NCBI GenBank assembly: GCA_000827495.1
Contig: KN817594.1
Location: 1-64,000 of the forward strand
DNA length: 64,000 bases
Direction of reading: 5' to 3'
From: Hypholoma sublateritium FD-334 SS-4
Taxonomy: Eukaryota; Basidiomycota; Agaricomycetes; Agaricales; Strophariaceae
How positions within the stretch are numbered: the stretch's first letter is position 1; each line of letters opens with the position of its first letter. A program made the position numbers and the translations under genes. Positions 8,541 through 19,977 of this stretch are shown in pieces. The notes under the pieces are model-generated. The model was not told where the DNA came from. It saw only the letters and a program-made list of their open reading frames with translations, and did no database searches.

Positions 8541-11465
8541 ATGGCGCATGCGCGCCGAGTACGATCCCCGAGCGTCGCCCAACCCCACGACGACACCGAA
8601 CCCGAGACCGAGCCGGAGACCCCGCGTCCGCGGAAAACTCACCTGAAGAAGCGCCTCAGTGAGGCCCACGCGGACAACGACGCGAGCTTCACGTCGGACG
8701 GCGGGCGCGCGCCGCTGCGCACGGTCAACATCAACGACGATGCCGCGGAGAAGCGGCGGCGGCGGAAGAGCACGAAGATCAACGTGATTGAGAACGCACA
8801 CGCGGGGCCGTCGTCGGAGGGCCGGGACGCGACCGAGGGCGACTCCCTGCGGGGCACGAAGGGGAAGCAGCAGCTGCAGGCGATTGCGGCACCCGTTATC
8901 AATGTCTCGATGGACGTGATGAGTTCGAACTTTGAGGAGTGGATGAAGATGGCGACGGATAACGTGAGTACTGAGACCTGCCTGCGTGTTCTGTTCTTGT
9001 AGAGTCGGCGGCGCTAAAATGACATCGCTCACCATGGACATCCCGCAGAAAATTAACGCTGCGAACTCATGGAGTTTCGCGCTGATCGACTACTTCCACG
9101 ACATGTCGTTATTGCGGAACGACGACGACAATTCGATCAATTTTCAGCGCGCGTCGTGCACCCTTGACGGCTGCGTGAAGATCTGGACGAGTCGTGTCGA
9201 CAGTGTCGGGACTGAGACAGGGAAGCTGCTCAACAATCTGGAGTCGGGTGGCAAGGACGACGGCGAGGACTCCGACAACCCCGATGCTGATCCTTCGCAA
9301 TCAAAGAAACGCAAGACAAATCGCGGCACAGGTGCCACCCTTGCGAAGGACCCCGCGCAGCTCAAGAACAAGAAGCCAGACCTGGAATTTGCTGTTGATC
9401 CTCTGTTCAAGAAGACCTGCGAAGATTTCGACGAAGGCGGCGCAGGTGGCCTGCTCATGAACCATCTTGCGCTGGGCATCGGTTCCGAAGGTGGCATGCG
9501 GGTCATATTCGATGCCAGTGACCCCATGGGCACGGTCGAGGAAGAGGACATCGTGGAGGAGCGGGAAGATCCTATTGATCTGAGCTTTTTGCGCAGTATG
9601 CTCTTTAACCTTTTTCTGCTCAGGGCATTAACATAAATTTCCAGGGTCTTTTATGCCCAACCTAGATGTTTTAGAGAGGAAGGCGATTTCGCATTCGTTG
9701 GCCCACTTTTCGTTCTCGAAGGACGCATTTGTCATGGACGACTCTACGTTCATCAACGACAGCACCAGGCGGCTCTTGGACGACGATGATGATGACGGGG
9801 ATGATGGCTCATTCGGTATGAACATGGACACTGGCAATGAGCCCCCGGTCGAGGACTTCTTCGTGGGCGCCGACGCGATCAACGACGACTTCGGCGGCGA
9901 CATGATGGGTGGTGACGACTTTGGCGGCGACAATGGCTCGAATAGCGGCGGGCCAGCTGGCGACGGGGAGGATGGGCAGCCCGGCGGCTATGTGCCGTTC
10001 GACCCACGTCAAATGCCCAACCAGCGCGACATGGTGTTGGCGATGACCAACGACGACGAGGAAGGGGGCGCACTGGATTACTTTGACCAGAACTTCTTGA
10101 AGAATTGGGCAGGCCCGGAGCACTGGAAGCTCAGGAAGGGCATCCGCAAACGTGAGTGAATGCACCAAAAGCTGACATGCACATCTCCTGACATCCGCCT
10201 CTGAAATTTCAGCTGAAGCCGACGGCGTGGCGAACAAACCGAACAAACGGCAGAAGAAAGAGGCCGTCACGATCGACTTCCTGACGCCGCCAGAGAAAGA
10301 CTTCAAAGAGCTTAGCAAGGAGCTCTTCGCGCCGGTGACGAAGGGCGCTGGCATCAATCTACCTGGCACCGGGGCAGCGGCCGCGAAGCGCGGCAAGAAG
10401 AAGAAGGAAAAGCGCGACGACCACAGGCTGCCGGATGATATGCACTTCACGAGTCGCCAGTTGCTCACTCTGTTCCTCAAGCCCAAGTTCTTCGTAAGTC
10501 CTGCCTGACCTATGCGGAGAGCGGACTGCCAAGACTAATTATTCCACAGCTGAAAATGCGTGGAAAGCGTGCACGCATGAATGAGGGTGACGGCGAGGTT
10601 GACGAACACTTCTGGGCGCAGGCCGCCGCCGACCAGGCGGCAAGCCGCGACGCTGACGGGGACGATGACGGTAAGTACCATCCCGTCTTTCCTCCGGAGC
10701 TGCCCTGACGCGCCTGAAATGCAGGAAACGACCACCCCGCGCCGTTCAACACGCAGTTCTTCCACGAGGACGACTTCCCAGGCGGTTTCGACGACGACGG
10801 TGGGTACGACGGCGAGGGTGGTGGCCTGCCGGAGGAGGACGCGGGCGAGCAGGATCTGCTCGCGGCTACGGCGGGTCAGACTCGCCGTGTGCGGCCCGAG
10901 TTCGTGAACTACGCCAAGCGCGCGAAGCGCGTCGACGTGCGCAAGCTCAAGGACAATATCTGGAAGGGGCTCGACATCGTGGTTAAGAAAGAGCCCGCGC
11001 CGGACGCGGATGAGAGCATGGTGCGTGTTGTGTGGTCTGCTGCCCTACAGACGGATATTAAATTTTTTTTTGCGCATAGGAGGTGGACGACGACGGGGCT
11101 GCACCGACCGACCCGTCCGAGTCGCGGCAGTTCAGTCAAGTCATCTCGGGCCTGCAGCGGTCGTACCCGCGCGACAAGATGGAGGAGATCAGCACGAGCT
11201 TCTGCTTCATCTGCCTGCTGCACCTTGCGAACGAACAGGGCCTCAAGCTAGAGAGCGCCATCGACAGCGTGGTGCCCATGGACGACCCCATCGGGGAGGA
11301 TACAGTTGAAGACGACGTGGAGCAGACGAAGGGCGACGAAAAGAAGATTGGGAACATTTGGGACATTAAGGTATGTTGGTCGTCCGTGTTCCATACAGGG
11401 ATTTTGACTGAAAGCGTGCACACGCACAGATTTATCGTGACCCGGATGCAACCCAGTCTGCCTGA
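8541..11465 (+). CDS. brn1: Condensin complex subunit 2 (CAP-H/Barren kleisin)
   Basis: The kleisin subunit of condensin, which bridges the SMC2-SMC4 heads in mitotic chromosome compaction. I read eight exons: 8541-8963, 9049-9595, 9645-10151, 10213-10493, 10550-10670, 10725-11020, 11080-11370 and 11430-11465, all phase-consistent, giving 833 residues. Diagnostic Barren sequence spans exons 1-2 (NFEEWMKMATDN joined to KINAANSWSFALIDYFHD), and exon 3 gives MPNLDVLERK. The C-terminal SMC-binding winged helix contains STSFCFICLLHLANEQGL, and the protein ends IYRDPDATQSA, as in other CAP-H proteins. Central acidic and Gly-rich linkers are typical of the family. Introns are 48-85 bp with GT-AG ends. 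Its neighbours are duplicated F-box genes with no evident functional link. No lesion was seen. Confidence 0.95.
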
Positions 11466-12206
11466 GTCCCATTCTGCGACGACGGCAGCTAGAGAAATAC
11501 TCAAACTGCAATGCTACATTACGATCTCCATGTCTTCCTCTCCCGCGCACACACTTTGGTCCGCCTTGGATACACTTCTTTGACCTTGCCCATGTTGTAG
11601 GTATTTCCGCGCAGCCGTAGCTTAAGTCTATGCCCTCCCTTCCCTTATATATCTTTATTTTCTTTGTATCATATTAATTCATACATGACTTATTGTGCAT
11701 GATTTAATTTTCTTCTACACGAGCGTGGCGCAGGCATTGGATAGAAATGATACGATGTATTTACAAATAATCAAGAATTAATTTCGAGAGACATGTAAGT
11801 GCATAAAATATTGGCAGCGAGGGCATATTTGCTCAGTATTCTTCTCTGCTGCGGAGGCAAATTTCAGCTGTGCTTGCTGCACGCGTGCTCTTGATCGACC
11901 CTGCTCCAAACATAATTTAACATATCGACTTTGCGGATCTTGTTTTACAGCTCTACTCGAAAGTGTCACTTGCGTTGGTGTTGAAGAGTAGGATTTGGAA
12001 TATATACATATAATACCATGTAAAGTAAATTTACACCGTCGGCGTCAAAGCTTGCCTGCCCATCGGCGCTTAAGAAACCTTGCGAGAGACTTGGAAATCC
12101 CTCTTCTTGACCCTGGTAAATTTTTCTAGATTTGAACAAATAATACAGTAGCCTCGTGACCAAGCCCAGCTAACCAGCGCCTCAGATTTGCCTCAGATAC
12201 CGGAAA
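11466..12206. other. Intergenic between convergent genes
   Basis: Holds the 3' ends of CAP-H (plus) and the F-box paralogue (minus). It is AT-rich, with no frame of protein-like composition and no repeat of note. Confidence 0.45.
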
Positions 12207-14008
12207 TCATGACCACGAAAGTAGAGGGGTATTAGAGTAATTTAGGGAGCCATCCGCTCGAAGGATGTTACCAACAAACGACAGCTGGAAATAGTAAAAT
12301 CAACATCTTTTGCAAACCCAAATGCCGTGAATAAGCTTACTTGTGGGTCGTAGTCACTGTCCTCGTCCGTTCCATACCAATCATTAGCACTTTCTTCCTC
12401 GTCCTCCTCCCTTCCATCCCAATCAACATCAACGACAATATTTTTTAATTCTCGTACATCCGACTCTTTAATATGGCAACAATAATCCAAGCTGAGCTTT
12501 CGGATTTCAGCGCCACATTCATATCTCTGGATGAGGCAGGCTTGTAGGTACTTCAGGCTAACATGATTCCAGGAATGTCTCCAGGAATGACTGACTCGGA
12601 CTGCCAGTGTGCTGTGGAATGTTACGCTGAGGGTGATTGACACAAGATTCTCGAAAGAGATCGGATGGTATTCAGCGTCCATGGGGTATAGAACATTGAC
12701 AAATGACACACCACCCCGCACACCTATCCGAACAAAAGAAAGCTCTGGCAGGCTTCCGAGGGTGCTTGCCATATTGTCGATTGTTATGTCTGCATCGAAT
12801 TCTACATGGCTAACTTTGTCGAGCGGAAGTCCATTGTTGAATATTTCCGTGACAATCTGGTCAGCAGTCCTATGGAATCTGCGACTTTTAACAAATTCAA
12901 GTGTCAACTCTGCCACCGGAGTATCCATGTAAATATCATTTGGGCGCTCAAAAACCTTCCGGAACAATTTGAATGCAACGAAGGTGAGATAGGATGGATC
13001 AGATGCTCCCATTTCGCGGATAGAAAGAGTAAGGAATTCTTGGCCTGAATACAGTCTCGCAATGTTCGAAATGACAGCGGATATTGGATCAGATGAAGAG
13101 ATTGCCTTGACATGGATTATGGCGCTCGGGGGAAAGGCAACATGTTCGAAAAGCATTTCGACCTCCGTAGTTGGGGATTCCACAGTCAAGCTTTGGAGGC
13201 GCGACAAATGCACCGGGCTAGAAGTCGTGCCGGCCGGAAGTCTGACGGTTGGATCGAGGACGGATTCAATGTCCAAAGATTCCAGTTTGGACATTTTTGC
13301 AAGCGCGTCAATGAACTGCGTCCACGTGGGCCTCGCTGTGCACGCAATATCGCATAGTTTGAGGTGCGTGATATTGGAGAGAGGAAAGCAACGCCAGTGA
13401 ACGTTACAACCTGAGAGTTCCAGTTGGCGGAGATTCTCTGCGCTGTTCAGAGCTGTTTTCGGAACGCAGACATAATCCAGATTTGTCGGCCCTGACAAGG
13501 AGGACAGCCTCAGAGTTTCCAGTCGCGGAGCGGATACAGGCAAATTTTGCCGAACTTCCTGGCAATTGTAATTCATATTCGTAAGTGCTAGGTGCTGTAT
13601 TCGTGCGACATGATCTCGCAGGATTACTGTTAGTCCCGCTATCTTGCGCCGGGATGGGTGTGTTGAAAGGTCGGCGCTTATGGTAAGGCCTACTGTTTTA
13701 GACCTTTTGAGCATCTCTACCATCCATTTGGCACTTTCAAGCGGAGGATCGTCCCATAACGTTGGTGAATCTATCGCTACGGATCTCCAGTATCTGCTGA
13801 CATGGGTGATTTGGATCCATGCCAGAGAATTGACTCGGTAGTAAAGCTTTACAAAAGAAAAGATCAGAAAAAGGATTTCGGGAGGTAGCTGTGATATGGA
13901 TGCGAGACAGTTCCTCTGATAGCTCGGAGCCAGAAAAGTTGCTAGGCTTTCTCCCGACGTCGTTTCGTCGATCAGTCTTTGCTCTCCTTCCGACGCTGAC
14001 AGAAACAT
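12207..14008 (-). CDS. F-box-like / LRR-type protein (intact paralogue 2)
   Basis: A clear paralogue of the gene at 6371-8131, in inverted orientation across CAP-H. The F-box-like region (ISQLPPEILFLIFSFVKL, ITHVSRYWR, SPTLWDDPP) occupies residues ~35-90, followed by the same LRR-like body and the LIQRYECGAEIRKLSLD and NIVVDVDWDG blocks. Read without introns the frame ends at 12242 (588 residues). A consensus donor (GTAAGC, intron from 12340) and acceptor (TTTCCAG, to 12285) instead define a typical 56-bp intron, giving exons 14008-12341 and 12284-12207 and a 581-residue protein; I prefer that model. Unlike paralogue 1, no long acidic tail is present, only a short DEDSDYD segment. Role inferred: SCF substrate adaptor. 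Confidence 0.75.
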
Positions 14009-14099
14009 GTTCTAATCCCAAACCCTGGTTTTGGCGGATGTACCGGTTGCGGACTAAAATGTAAGGGGGCGAAATTCAGAATTCAGGAAACTCATGAGT

Positions 14100-14275
14100 C
14101 GCTCGAGAGGAAGACTTGTGCTCGAGAGGAAGAAATATTGAAGTCAAAAATCGTAAGTTCGAACTTCGCACTTCGAACTTCGCAGAAGTTCGCACAGACC
14201 ACGCAAATAGCACGTGCACCGTGTCCCAACCGTGACCGCAAGCGCTCGAATTTGGTTCGAACTTCGAAGTTTGTC
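14100..14275. repeat. TTCGAACTTCG repeat cluster and GCTCGAGAGGAAGA direct repeat
   Basis: Just upstream of the inverted F-box gene, the motif GAACTTCG/CGAAGTTC recurs several times between 14157 and 14273 in both orientations, forming overlapping palindromes. A 14-bp direct repeat, GCTCGAGAGGAAGA, occurs at about 14101 and 14120. The cluster may be a decayed repeat element or a regulatory array; it is non-coding. Confidence 0.55.
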
Positions 14276-14552
14276 AAAAGTTTGTTCAAAGTTGTATAAC
14301 ATATGTAAAGAATTGTTTAATACTCAAGGATTAGGTCATGTAGCTGCTGGATCTTAATTTTCGAGGCAGATTTTGGGCAGATTGAAGCCGTCGCTACGTA
14401 GCTGAGTGAGCCTGCTGAACTACGGCGTCAAACCGGCGTATGCCGAATGGATACTTTATAGTAGAAGGCGCCTCGCTCAGCAGTCCCCTGACCTCCAACT
14501 CACACCATCCCAGTGCAGCTCGAACGCCCGCAAGAGCCAAATCGCACATATC

Positions 14553-16537
14553 ATGGCGCGGATGCCCTCGACCGACACGCCCGACGCGCGGCATATCGTC
14601 GGACCCGCTCTCCCCGCGCGGCCACCGACTGCCTCTACTCCTCTATGGGCGCACATCCTGGAGCCGCGCACGCGACCGCGCGCGCCAACCACTCTCGCCG
14701 ACATGCCCGCGACCACCGCGGCGCTGTGCGCCCCGCTTGACAAGAACGCGACGTCGATGCGCGTCCTGCTGCACGACACGCAGGCGCACCTCGAGAAGTT
14801 CAGCGGGCACGTCCGCGCGCTCGCGGAGGGCGTCAGGGAGGCGAAGCACGAGATCAAGACGGCGAACGGGCTCTTCGAGCGCGATAGGGAGTGCTTCGTC
14901 GGGGACATCACGGATCTGGGTGCGTCGTGCATTTTGGCGGTGGTTGTATGCGCGCTGAGCCCGGCGCGCGGGGGTATGCGAATGCTCACGGTGGGGTTTG
15001 ACGCGTGTTTTGCAGTCAACAGGTGCCAGAGAGAGATACAGAAGGCGGTCGGGACGCCTGCGCAGGATGTGCGCATACAGTCGTTCCTGCAGGATTTTAC
15101 GAGCCATCTGAGCAGGCTGGACCAGCGGCTCGACGCGCTGCAGACGGTATTGGCTGCGCTCGCTGACAGAAATGCCGATTTAACGTTGTACTCTAGTTCA
15201 ACCAGACGCATTCGCAGGCGCTTCAGACTCAGATGCAGGCGGTCCAGATACTTCTGGACAAGCAAGGGTCTATTATCTCTGCGGTTCTGCCTCTGCTCCC
15301 TCTGCTCCAGGCCCTGCCGCTTTATATCGACGCTGCGAAGAACAGCATATGCGAAAACACGACAAAGGCTTTCTCGGAGCATCTCTCTGTGGTCTCGAAA
15401 GTAGGCAGTGTGGCCGCCTGTACGCCCCCTAGTCATGATATGCTCTCTGTCGACACCACGGCGAAGAGGAAACGGCCCGTGCCCTCGCCGCTCACGGATG
15501 TCCCGCGAAAGAAACCACGGAGTGGCGCTACTGACACCTTGTCGCCTTTGTCCAGCCCTCCGCGTGACCAAACCCGCAATCATTCTCCTGCTCGTACTCT
15601 GTCTAGCCGCCTAGCGCCATCAGCGCCACACGCACGCACTGAAACGCCCGTTGCTAGGCGCACTGCTGCCAAAGACACGGACACCCACACCGCGCCTGTG
15701 TCTGCGCCAATCGCGGTCCAACGAAGAACTATGTCCAATGCTCACGCGCTCGCTACACCTCGCCGCCCGCTCAGCGACCTGCTCCCGTCGTTCCTGCCGC
15801 ACGCCGCGCTGGTCACACCGCGCGCGGCCCAAGGACCCGCGGCGCCGGGACATGTGGACGTCTCTACTCTCTGGCCGAATATGCGCACAGCGTCGTCCGG
15901 CGCGGCGAGGACACCCGCGCTGCGCAGCAAGGCTGACTTCCAAAAGCCCGAGCACAAGCCCTCGCCGGCGGCGGTAGTCCAAACGCCCCGCGCTGTCAGT
16001 CACGTACGGAGCGGCACGCTTGGCTCGAGCGCGCGGAAGGACTCGATGGCGGCGCGTAATGGACTTGGACCTAGACTTGGACTCGGACGCGCTCAGACTC
16101 TTGCGCAAAAGAAGGCATTGGTTGTGGACACTCCATCGGCAAGGCTGGAGCCCCCTTCTACTGGTGGTTTGCCGGATCGAACGATCCCTGCGACTCCTGG
16201 ATTCTCCGGGCCTGGAAAAACGGGCGATTCGAGCCACTTCCCTCGTATGCCGGAATTCACCATACCCGCGGCGAATCGCGGCATCCTTGGTGAAACCCCT
16301 GAAACAGTGAATTTACCAGTCTCTTCACCCCGGGAATCCAGCACTGCTGCAGGGATTCAGAGAGGATTTGATAATTTGTCGCTCCCCGCCATCCTAGGGA
16401 AGGAGCGACGCTCGCCAGTGGTATGTCTTCACCGTGCACAAAAATCGCATCGCTCTGAATGGATTTTTTTTGTATGTTGGCAGAGGGAAAGAAGACGGTT
16501 CATTCCGCTGGTTGACTCGGAAGACGAAGAAGGGTAA
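14553..16537 (+). CDS. Unrecognised protein, helical N-terminus and disordered Pro/Ser-rich C-terminus
   Basis: Four exons read in phase: 14553-14919, 15016-15146, 15197-16420 and 16484-16537, giving 591 residues. The frame is open back to 14406 but that start is GTG, so the ATG at 14553 is chosen. Residues ~50-230 are predicted helical/coiled-coil by eye (LLHDTQAHLEKFSGHVRALAEGV, then FLQDFTSHLSRLDQRLDALQT and a Gln-rich helix). The rest is basic, Ser/Pro/Thr-rich and probably disordered, with many SP/TP sites and KRKRP and RKKPR clusters that resemble nuclear localisation signals. It ends with an acidic FIPLVDSEDEEG. No catalytic motif is seen. A nuclear scaffold or meiotic/cell-cycle factor is possible but only a guess. 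Intron 3 is 63 bp and frame-neutral. Confidence 0.7.
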
Positions 16538-16852
16538 CGCTTGAACACTGCATTTTTTTACGATGAACTATAAGTAACTTATTGACCCAGTACTCTACTG
16601 CTTTTATAGATAGAATGCTACTTAGGAAGAACATTTACATGTATTTTGTGCTACTTGGAGGTATTTGATACTATAAAGCTGTGGAAGGGCATGTCCCAGG
16701 AATAAATAGGAATCCCGTACGTAAAAAGCGGTCGGTGAAGCGGTGAATAAATCATAGAAAGCGGTGATTGATACATGGTATCTTACTTAGGTGCGCGATA
16801 ACAATAAAAACAGCACAGATGTCCTTGATCCTTCCCTGGCAATCAATAAATT
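16538..16852. other. Intergenic between convergent genes
   Basis: A 315-bp AT-rich spacer containing the 3' ends of the unrecognised gene (plus) and the Rab gene (minus). Nothing else is seen. Confidence 0.45.
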
Positions 16853-18183
16853 TTAAGACGAACAGCAATTGCCCAACTTCCCTCCTCCGCGCCCACTACT
16901 TTCCAGCCGGACAGTGCTCGCCGCACCCGAGGTCTCGCGGTCGTGCGTCGTGCGCGCGTCGAGCCATTCGTCGTAGGCCCACTTTTGGACCACGCGCCGC
17001 GCGATGTACTCGAACACGTCCGTGACGCCCTCGCCCGTCTTCGCCGACGCGAAGAACAGGCGCGGGCCGCGCTCGGGGGGCAGAGGCGGCATGTCCGTGG
17101 CCCCCAGCGGGTCGGTAGGCGACGCCAGGTCCACCGATGGCTGGAACTCCGACGTGGGGGTGCCAGCAGCGGCCGCCGCGCGCTCTCGCGCAACGAGGCT
17201 CGGCGTGATCGTCGGCGCGCTGCCGGAGCTCGTGCTCCCCGTCGAGAGCATCGTGAGCGTGCGCTGGCGCGGCGCCACCTCGGACACGGGCAGCGACGCG
17301 GCGGCGCCGGGCTCGGGCGACGCACGCGCGGAGTGGAACACGTCGAAGAGCGAGGAGGAGGGCGTGTGGTACACGGTGAGCGTCGTGTGCGTCGTCGTCA
17401 TCGTGCCCGCGTAGAAGCGCGACGACGAGCGCGAGCGCGCACGGACCGGGGCCATTGCTGTGCCGCGGCGGAGCTTGGGCGAGGCGCCCGCGGGGGGCGT
17501 GCCGGCGCCGCGAGCGGGGAAGGTGTACCCGGACTGGCCGGGCTGGGGGATGGCGATTGAGGAGGAGGGGGCGCGGGCGGCGGGCGGCGGGTCCGCAGCG
17601 GGCGTTCGGTACGGGAGCTCCGGCGAGCCGTCGGACGCCGCGGGCGGGAGGACGGCGACCGCCGGCGGGGCGGGGACGAGCTCGTCGAGGAACTCGAGCG
17701 CCTCGGACGCCGAGACGAGCCCCGCGCCCTTGCCCGCCATGTCAATTTTGTTCCCGACGACGACGACGCAGTAGTCCTGCGCGTCCGCGTCCGCGAGCGG
17801 CGCGCGCGCGCAGAAGTCCGCCCACCACTTCGTGAGCGCGTGCATCGTCTCCGGCGCGTTGACGTCGAACATGAGCAGCGCCGCGTCCGCCCCGCGGAAG
17901 AACGCCGTCGACAGGCTCGAGAAGCGCTCCTGCCCGGCGGTGTCCCAGATCTGCAGCGTCACCGCCTCCGCCGCGTTCGTCGGGTGCGGCAGCGTCTTGG
18001 TGATAAAGTCGGCGCCGATCGTGGCGCGGTATCCGGTGGAGAAGTGGCCCTCGATGTACTGTCGTCGTGTGTCCGTCAGCTCGATGTTTGTCAGGAGGCG
18101 GCAGCGCTGCGACTTGCCTTTCCGCGCAGGCTCGTCTTGCCGACGCCCGAGGGCCCAATTACGACGAGTTTGACTACAGGCAT
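16853..18183 (-). CDS. Rab7/Ypt7-like small GTPase with large G4-G5 insertion
   Basis: Exons 18183-18118 and 18058-16853 give 423 residues, about twice a normal Rab. G-box motifs are P-loop GPSGVGKTS (residues ~10-18), switch-I ATIGADFITK (Rab7-type), switch-II WDTAGQERF, NKID (~125-128) and SAKTG (~360). The C-terminus ends NCCSS, a CCXX geranylgeranylation site. Between NKID and SAKTG there are ~230 residues instead of ~30, rich in Pro, Ala, Ser and Arg. The frame is continuous and no splice sites would neatly remove it. By family, such a GTPase would act in late endosome/vacuole traffic. The single intron (59 bp) has a GC donor (GCAAGT) and an AG acceptor. A duplicated fragment of its C-terminal coding region lies in the pseudogene near 27.45 kb. 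Confidence 0.85.
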
Positions 18184-19977
18184 GCCGTCCGTCGTCTGCG
18201 TCGTCTACGGATGAGGTGCATGTGGGAGATGGCGGAGCATAGCAGACATTTCTCTGATGCTCATCATCAGTAACTCAAAAGCAGAGCACAGCCACGCGTT
18301 CGGCTTACGCGGGGCAGCGTGCCACTGCCGATCCACTACTGCCGCTCTACTGTCGCCAGAAAGCTTAGCATCTCTCCGAGAGGACGGATTATTCTACTTT
18401 GAAACCAGGTTTCTGGGGTTCCGAGGCCGGGTTTTTGAAGGGTTTCGGTAAAATAAGAGACGGCAGTGAGGCGGCAGAGCGCATTCAATGTCCGCTTCAG
18501 GCGCGTGATCAAATTGCCAATGCGGTCTTAGGACAAGTGGTGTGAATTGATGGCGGTTCGAACTCCGCTGTGAACCGTGATTTGGCGGGGCGCCCTGCCA
18601 ACACGGCCGCGTTCGCACGCTCCGACTTCGCCATCGATTCACAAGTTTCTGGCGCATGGGAACGCAGTTCACAACTTGTCACGCCCGAAATCACAACTTT
18701 CGGGCATCAATTCACAAGTTGGTTCACAAGTTTTGGGCGTGATTTGGCGCAAATGGCGAAGTCGGCGCTCACTTCGCCATTCGCACGCTCTACTTCGCCA
18801 GTGCGTGCCTTCGCGTCACAAATAGGGCACACCGTGACCACTTGCGTGTAACGGAGCGCGTCATAATGGGCGCTTATTTCTCCTCTCTGCTCCTGCCCCC
18901 CTCGCTCGCTCCCCCACCCTACCATGTGCGCGCATGACTGTAGCTCTCTCAACTACCAATATGTACGTCGTTGTTGTCTATTTATGCAAGCTTCCTCTCA
19001 CGCCGCGCTTCTCCCGCTGCCTTCTAAGTTCTGTCCGAGGCTCCAGGGGGTAGGAAAATGTTTCACTTATCCCTAACCACCGACCCACTTCGCCCCCCTC
19101 TCTCTTGGTCGTCCGCCTCTCTCTCACACACAACCAACAGGTGAACAACAAACAAACACGACACGATCGGGGTGAGGAGGCGAGGTACACTGTTGGCTGG
19201 AGTGCGTCCCACCGCGGTGCGTTTGGCTTGTACGCGCTGCACTGCAGCTGACCTGGCTCGGGTGAGTACTGTGTGTCTGCATCACGATGAGCCCTTGAAT
19301 ACCTGCGCGTGTGCTGCAGTATTCATTCCAGTGCCGGGGCACATCACAAATGCAAGATGGCGCAGACGGCGCGCGCACAAGCGATGATGTGTGGGCTTGT
19401 CACAGGACAGTGCGCTGTGCAGCCAACCGCGCTCCATACATGGCACTGGAGAAGCATGCGCTGCTCTCTTCGATCCACACGCTCGATCCGCGGAAGTGCG
19501 TCCTCACTGCGGCACTGGCTTAAAATTCAAGTTGATGAGCGACTCCAAGGTGAGCGAATCATCGCGCGCCTCTCGATGGCGGCGCTTGTTTACTTAAGAA
19601 TTCATAAGGGATGGCATGTGTACGTTTGCGTGCACTGAACCAACCATCTGGCGCGGGCAATGGGGGCGGTATTACGGGCACGCGCGCATGCTCTTCTGTC
19701 AGCACCAACACCCAACGCCCCAAACTACCCACACCCTGCCGTTGTCAACGGAAGCTATGCCTGTGAGCTGTGAGTTGTCGTATGCCCAGCATCTCTGGCG
19801 CGGCCATTGTCAAATTCATCACACAGGAGCAGTGGCTGAGCGACCAACGGGTGCCTCAAGTAGAACAAGGACATCCCCACAAGCACATAGATATATCTAT
19901 AGCAGTAGGGTGCGCATTACATGAATATAAATTGATTAGAATACTTGCGAGATTATCCCGAATCCCAACTTCTGGGA
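18184..19977. other. Intergenic: Rab promoter and 3' flank of the Crypton-type gene
   Basis: About 1.8 kb without a credible gene. It holds the CACAAGTT-type repeat cluster (separate entry), a pyrimidine-rich tract near 18880-19130 and short open frames of no recognisable character. Confidence 0.5.
18590..18830. repeat. Degenerate TTCACAAGTT / CTTCGCCA repeat cluster
   Basis: TTCACAAGTT or its complement-like form TTCACAACTT occurs at least four times between 18640 and 18730. It is interleaved with TTTCGGGC/TTTTGGGCGTGATTTGGCG and followed by three ACTTCGCCA copies. A related cluster (TTCACAAGTC, GTTGTGAAC, TCACAACTTTG) lies at 23790-23850, on the other side of the Crypton-type gene. Confidence 0.5.

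Noticed and set aside
14406..14552. N-terminal extension of the 14.5-kb gene
   Set aside because: The frame is open but begins at GTG with no ATG before 14553; eukaryotic initiation at GTG is unlikely.
14477..15583. 368-codon frame on the minus strand
   Set aside because: Shadow of the spliced plus-strand gene at 14553-16537; GC bias creates long antisense frames and no protein motif is present.
18540..18580. GGTTCGAACTCC, resembling a tRNA B box
   Set aside because: No matching A box or cloverleaf upstream; it lies in a repeat-rich stretch.
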